From positions 1 through 33,967 of the forward strand of contig JAICNA010000005.1 of the NCBI GenBank assembly GCA_025928955.1: 33,967 bases of DNA. The letters run 5' to 3'. This DNA is from Gemmatimonadales bacterium. Lineage in GTDB: Bacteria; Gemmatimonadota; Gemmatimonadetes; Gemmatimonadales; GWC2-71-9. The notes under the pieces were generated by a model. The model had not been told where the DNA came from. It saw only the letters and a program-made list of their open reading frames with translations, and ran no database searches. Positions 30,077-33,967 of this stretch are shown piece after piece. Position numbers and translations under genes: made by a program. The stretch's first letter is position 1. The number at the start of each line of letters is the position of its first letter.

Positions 30077-32637
30077 AATGTGAAGCCGAGCTCGATGTAG
30101 ACACCGGTGCGCTCGTCACTGTCGGCCAGCGTCACGCTGAGCACGCCGGCCGGGCGGTCGAGGCCGAGCGAGAACCCGCCGCCGAACGCATGGTGCCAGT
30201 CGTCGGAGTCCTCGCCTTCCGACCAGACGCGTCCGGCATCGGCGATGCCGTGCACGCCGAACTCGAGCGGCACGAGGAAATTCACGTCGAACAGCGCGAG
30301 GCGCAGCTCGGCGCCGCCGTAGGCCATCGCATCGCCGGCGAACCGCTGCTCGTCGAACCCACGGAGGGTGGTGACGCCACCGAGGAACGACGACTCGTAG
30401 AACGGAAAGGTACCGAACGCCTTCCGTCCGCCGGCGCGCAGCGCCAGTACGGGCTCGAACGCCGTGCCTGCCGACAGGTAGGTCACCGCGTCGGCGCCGA
30501 GCGTGCCGAACGCCTCGTCGAGATCCCAGGCCGCGGGCCAGGCGGCGCCTTCGAGCGTGAGCCGCACTCCCGATGGCGCGTCGTCCGACTCGCCGCGGGA
30601 ATCCACGCGCCACCGCGCACGGCCACCGACCTGCCCGACATCCCCGGTCCCGTAGGGTGCGCCGCCGGTGAAGGCCGGCTGCGCCGCGTCGGTGCGGGCA
30701 TACTGGACCGCCGGCCCGAGCTCGAAGGTGCCGCCGAGTACGTCCGCCGCCACCATGAGCTCCGCGCCGTACCGCCCATGTTCGATCCGATTGGCCTTCC
30801 CCCCGGCCGTGCGTGCGGTCGCGTTCCCCGGCCCGTACCACCGCAACAGCTCCAGCCCGGACGCCAGCGCGCGGAACGTCGGCCGGAGTCCGCCGCCCTC
30901 GCGGCGGAAATCGGCAGCGATCCGCAACCGCGTGTCGGCCGGGGCCCCCGCGTGATCGAGCTCCACACGGGTGCGCCGGGCATACGGCCAGGTGCGGAAC
31001 GCATACCGGTACATGTCCATGCCGACGCTCGTGACCAGGCCGAGGTCACTGTAGTAGCGGAGGTCGACGAGCGGCGTCGCCTTTCCTCCGCGGTCCGGCA
31101 GCGGCGGAAGCGTATCACCTTCCTCGATGCGCCAGGGGCGGCGGTCGAACAGGGTATCGGGGCCATAGGTGACCTCGACCGGAGGGCCCTCGAACTCGTA
31201 CAGCCGGGCGAGGGCGCCCGTATCGCCGCTCTCGTTCTCTCCTTCACCACCGATCACGCGCACGAGGACCTGCGTGCGCTGCGGACCACTCGCGGCCACG
31301 CTGTCGTTCCCCCCGTGGAGATAGACGCGCACCTCGCTCGTCTGACCGGGCACGAAGCGCCGCGAGAAGTACGGCGCTTCCGACGCGTCAGCCTCCCGTC
31401 CGTCGAGGAGCTCGACGGTCACGGCGCCGTCGTCATGATGCACGACGCGAGCGAGATCGCGCTCGTCGGTGCCGTGGATGTCCACGACCCGCGCCAGCTT
31501 CGAGTAGAACTGCAGCGCCACCGTGCGGAGGCCGTTCCGCCGCGAGATCAGCCGCCCGGCCACGAGCTCTTCACGCTCGGGGCGGTACTCGGGCGGAATC
31601 CGCGCCTCGGCCGCGATGATCGTGCTGTCGGTGATCTGCGCCATGACGAAGGTCGCGATGGAATCCCACGCCGCGCTGTCGAGCGGGGCGAGGATCGCGT
31701 TATCGAGCTCGCGACTGCTCACCGTGAGCCCCTTGAGCGAGATACGCGAGCCGAACGGAATCAGTTTCGGCGCCGCCATGCGCGCGATGCTCGGCAGCAG
31801 GCCATCGAACCAGAAGAGGGCGTTGTCCCGGTCCCGAGGAATCGGCACCCACCACGTCCGCCCGCGGCGTTCGAGCTTGGCCCACCGCCACTGGTCCTTG
31901 TGCCGGTCCCAGTCGTTGATGAGCAGGTCCAGGAGGCGCGCCTTGAGGAAGTCGTGCGCATCGATCCGCACCGCCGGGTCTGCGCGGAGCTCCTCGAGGA
32001 GATCGACGCTGTTGACGATGTCGTCCGAGCCGGCGAAGCCCGGCTTGTCGTCGGGCAGGTTGTCCATGAATTCCTCGATGATGCCGAGCATCCCGGCATA
32101 CTCCGCGCGGAACTCCCCGAGGCGCGGGTCGTCGGGCATGACGGCGAGCTGCGGCTGCGCGTGCAGGATCCCGATGGCCGAGGCGAGCGGGGGCACGACG
32201 AGCGCGCCTCCCGGATGGGCGTGACTGATCTGGTCGTTCACGATCCCGACCAGGAAGGAGTTCCGGAGACCCTCCGGAAGGATCGATCGCGCGTCCTTTG
32301 CCACCGACCGGAACGCCCACTCGCGCCCCACGCCGTTCGCCAGGCGGAGCGATTTCGTCTGGAAGCCGCCGCCCGCTTCCGTGGGGCGCAGGCCACCGTC
32401 GAAGCGGGCCAGATCCAGGACCGGCACCTTGATCGGCTTGACCCAGAGATCGCGATAGCCCGACCCGAAGAAGAAGCGATGCACCGGCCCTGCCGCATGC
32501 CCGCTGTCGGCTGCCGTCACCACCGAATCAGTACCGACACGCGGCGGCGCCTCCAGCCTTGGCTGCTGCGCAACGGCGGACTCGGCGAAGAGCGCCATCG
32601 GGAGGGCAAAGGCCGTGAGCGGGGGGAAGCGTCGCAT
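30073..32637 (-). CDS. Outer-membrane protein: CotH/Fam20-like kinase-type segment fused to an Omp85/BamA-like barrel
   Basis: This 854-residue exported protein starts with a signal peptide (cut after AVA, residue 23). Residues ~90-290 resemble an atypical kinase fold: GGGFQTKSLRL then REWAFRSVAKD (about 106-115), a catalytic-loop-like NDWDRHKDQW (241-250) and a metal-site-like VPIPRDRDNA (264-273, D269 and D271). CotH and Fam20-type kinases carry similar DRH and DxD pairs. A beta-rich linker follows. The C-terminal ~300 residues look like a surface-antigen barrel: repeated beta strands, TTLRGFDEQRFAGD with the RGF motif, GGAELRLALFDV, and a final aromatic residue (ELGFTF). It begins 10 bases after the metallophosphoesterase gene with AGGAAA upstream and overlaps the HD gene. 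Kinase activity is inference; the usual N-terminal POTRA repeats are not recognised. Confidence 0.85.
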   Translation of the reverse strand: MRRFPPLTAFALPMALFAESAVAQQPRLEAPPRVGTDSVVTAADSGHAAGPVHRFFFGSGYRDLWVKPIKVPVLDLARFDGGLRPTEAGGGFQTKSLRLANGVGREWAFRSVAKDARSILPEGLRNSFLVGIVNDQISHAHPGGALVVPPLASAIGILHAQPQLAVMPDDPRLGEFRAEYAGMLGIIEEFMDNLPDDKPGFAGSDDIVNSVDLLEELRADPAVRIDAHDFLKARLLDLLINDWDRHKDQWRWAKLERRGRTWWVPIPRDRDNALFWFDGLLPSIARMAAPKLIPFGSRISLKGLTVSSRELDNAILAPLDSAAWDSIATFVMAQITDSTIIAAEARIPPEYRPEREELVAGRLISRRNGLRTVALQFYSKLARVVDIHGTDERDLARVVHHDDGAVTVELLDGREADASEAPYFSRRFVPGQTSEVRVYLHGGNDSVAASGPQRTQVLVRVIGGEGENESGDTGALARLYEFEGPPVEVTYGPDTLFDRRPWRIEEGDTLPPLPDRGGKATPLVDLRYYSDLGLVTSVGMDMYRYAFRTWPYARRTRVELDHAGAPADTRLRIAADFRREGGGLRPTFRALASGLELLRWYGPGNATARTAGGKANRIEHGRYGAELMVAADVLGGTFELGPAVQYARTDAAQPAFTGGAPYGTGDVGQVGGRARWRVDSRGESDDAPSGVRLTLEGAAWPAAWDLDEAFGTLGADAVTYLSAGTAFEPVLALRAGGRKAFGTFPFYESSFLGGVTTLRGFDEQRFAGDAMAYGGAELRLALFDVNFLVPLEFGVHGIADAGRVWSEGEDSDDWHHAFGGGFSLGLDRPAGVLSVTLADSDERTGVYIELGFTF

Positions 32638-32647
32638 CGTGGGTTTC

Positions 32648-33787
32648 CTATTCGAGGAATGCCGAAAACGGCTCCGAGGCCGCGCTGTCGGAATCGACGG
32701 TGATCACGCCCAGCCGCACTCGCCCGTCGCGCAGGATGTCGAGGCGCATGAAGCCGCTGAGCGACGCGGCGAACCGCGTCGCTGCGGTCTGGTGGACATC
32801 GGTGACGTGGCCGTAGATGCCCGTCCCGCTGATGAGCAGGTGGCGCGCGGAATGGCCCCGCAGCACCTCGAGGTCGTGCTCGTGGCCCGAGACATAGACG
32901 AGAGGCTTGCGCCGCGCGAAGACCCAGTCGAGCGCACGCCGCATCCGGACGTTTTCCGGGCCGTTGACGTCCTGGTTGGACGATCCCTGCTTCCGGTTGA
33001 ACGCGTAGTAGGAGCCGATGATCGGGAGGGGAATCCAGAGGTCGTCCATCAGCGTGCGCAGGGGGAACAGGTGCGGCAGGAGCCCGAGGTGCGCGCCATG
33101 GATCCCGCCGGTCCGGAGGGGATGGTGCGCCGCGACGATGACGTGGCGGTTTCCGGCCTGCGCGAGGGCCGAATCCAGCGCGCGGATGGCCTGTGGCCGC
33201 TCGTACTCCCGGCAGCCGTCGGTCGAGTCGCGCGGTTTCTCGAAATCGTGCAGCCACCACTGCGTGTCGATGAACACGAGGCGGACGCGGCCGGTATCGA
33301 CGACCTCGGGACCCGGGCACCCGCCCGTCGGCAGCATCGAGACGTATGGCGCGCCGTAGATCTCGATGAACGCGGCCTGTCGCCGGATCGCCTCCCACCC
33401 GCCCGGCCCCATGTATTCCCAGTCGTGGTTGCCGGGAATGAAGATCGTGCGTGTCTGCGTGCGGGTGCCGACGGCCATCTGCGCGAGCAGCTGCTTCTCT
33501 GCGCCGTCGCGGCCGGTAGCCCCCGTATCCGGGAGCCCCATCGGATAGATGTTGTCGCCGAGGAAGACGATCAGTTTCGCGCCGGGCGCTTCCGTGACCT
33601 GCCGTTCCAGGGCAATGAGCACCGGCTCCTGGTCGTGCGGCGCGCCCGCGTCCCCGATCAGGAACACCGTCGTCTCGATCGCGGCCGGGTCCGCCGCCGG
33701 CGCGGGAGGCTCCGGCTCGCGAATGACGTGGCTGCACCCGGCCAGCAGCATCCCTGCCAGCCCGACGACGCGCCAGCGCGCCGTCAC
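32648..33787 (-). CDS. Metallophosphoesterase lipoprotein
   Basis: This 379-residue protein has a lipoprotein signal (LLAGC, lipidated C18), so it is envelope-anchored. The dimetal phosphoesterase motifs are in order: FLIGDAG, VFLGDNIYPMG, IPGNHDWEY, AAHHPL and SGHEHDLEVL, giving all expected Asp/Asn/His ligands. The sequence is of the purple-acid-phosphatase/calcineurin-like class. The GTG start at 33787 overlaps the preceding gene's TGA (GTGA, 4 bp). It is followed after 10 bases by the kinase-like/barrel gene. In Bacteroidota a similar phosphoesterase is, from memory, often fused to a barrel in one protein, so these two genes may work as a pair. The substrate (phospholipid headgroup, nucleotide or phosphoprotein) is unknown. 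Confidence 0.92.
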   Translation of the reverse strand: MTARWRVVGLAGMLLAGCSHVIREPEPPAPAADPAAIETTVFLIGDAGAPHDQEPVLIALERQVTEAPGAKLIVFLGDNIYPMGLPDTGATGRDGAEKQLLAQMAVGTRTQTRTIFIPGNHDWEYMGPGGWEAIRRQAAFIEIYGAPYVSMLPTGGCPGPEVVDTGRVRLVFIDTQWWLHDFEKPRDSTDGCREYERPQAIRALDSALAQAGNRHVIVAAHHPLRTGGIHGAHLGLLPHLFPLRTLMDDLWIPLPIIGSYYAFNRKQGSSNQDVNGPENVRMRRALDWVFARRKPLVYVSGHEHDLEVLRGHSARHLLISGTGIYGHVTDVHQTAATRFAASLSGFMRLDILRDGRVRLGVITVDSDSAASEPFSAFLE

Positions 33788-33967
33788 CGGAAGGGCTCCG
33801 GATACACCGTGAGCGCGGCGGAGCGCCCCGTCACCTCGTCGGCGATCAGGAGCTCGCCGTTGCTCGTCCACGCGATGCCTTCGGGCTGGCCATGATCGGC
33901 CGGTAGCGCACGCGCGAGGACGATCCGCCCATCCGGCGTCACCTCCAGGTATCCGCGCTCGGGTCCG
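33784..33967 (-). CDS. Beta-propeller protein, SdiA-regulated-like (5' part outside window)
   Basis: The window holds only the C-terminal 60 codons, ending in VYPEPFR. PDGRIVLARALPADHGQPEG and IAWTSNGELLIADE resemble the last blades of SdiA-regulated or phytase-like propellers, in which a PEGIAW-type motif repeats per blade. The stop overlaps the metallophosphoesterase GTG, so the two are in one operon. With so little sequence, a generic NHL/SMP-30-like propeller is also possible. Confidence 0.6.
   Translation of the reverse strand, partial: GPERGYLEVTPDGRIVLARALPADHGQPEGIAWTSNGELLIADEVTGRSAALTVYPEPFR

Noticed and set aside
30190-32703. Long plus-strand frame (about 840 codons) opposite the barrel protein
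   Set aside because: Antisense shadow rich in Arg, Glu and His; the minus strand has a signal peptide and barrel motifs.

Overview
The window is about 34 kb of high-GC bacterial chromosome with tightly packed genes. Two transmembrane Ser/Thr kinases carrying C-terminal PD40/TolB-like propellers, GTG/TTG starts, -10 boxes lying directly on start codons and the general gene style suggest Gemmatimonadota. That assignment is inference from protein style; no rRNA is present. I saw no tRNA, IS element, prophage or CRISPR array.

Layout. (1) 1-9521, signalling and export: a kinase cut by the window edge, a convergent ABC-2 exporter (permease plus ATPase), a PP2C phosphatase, an MFS efflux pump and a second full-length kinase. 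(2) 9531-13936, repair and flavin chemistry: an Fpg-like glycosylase, then a glutaryl-CoA-dehydrogenase-like acyl-CoA dehydrogenase, a small unknown protein, etfB and etfA. (3) 14230-16138: a MarR regulator, a DoxX membrane protein and a two-domain VOC dioxygenase. Matching palindromes sit in the promoters of marR and doxX, so this looks like a self-contained quinone/electrophile stress regulon similar in content to Bacillus catDE. (4) 16157-22018: a TerC protein, diverging from the complete aspartate route to NAD (nadB-nadA-nadC) followed by ETF-quinone oxidoreductase. (5) 22149-23399: a six-TM GGDEF diguanylate cyclase.

(6) 23729-27396, minus strand: UMF1-type MFS transporter, DapE-like M20 hydrolase, DapD and YjbQ, joined by 4-bp GTGA overlaps or short gaps. 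(7) 27430-29441, minus strand: a promoter, an apparent yybP-ykoY Mn2+ riboswitch with an intrinsic terminator, then htpX and an Alx/TerC gene that abut. (8) 29438-33967, minus strand: a beta-propeller protein cut by the window edge, a metallophosphoesterase lipoprotein, an 854-residue outer-membrane protein joining a CotH/Fam20-like kinase-type segment to an Omp85/BamA-like barrel, and an HD phosphohydrolase whose conserved N-terminus has no ATG/GTG/TTG start.

The strongest leads are the Mn2+ riboswitch controlling an M48 protease together with TerC, the kinase-like/barrel/phosphoesterase envelope operon, the MarR operator pair, an ETF-QO lacking one of its four cluster cysteines, and two families of roughly 8-bp-period intergenic repeats, several arranged as inverted pairs.
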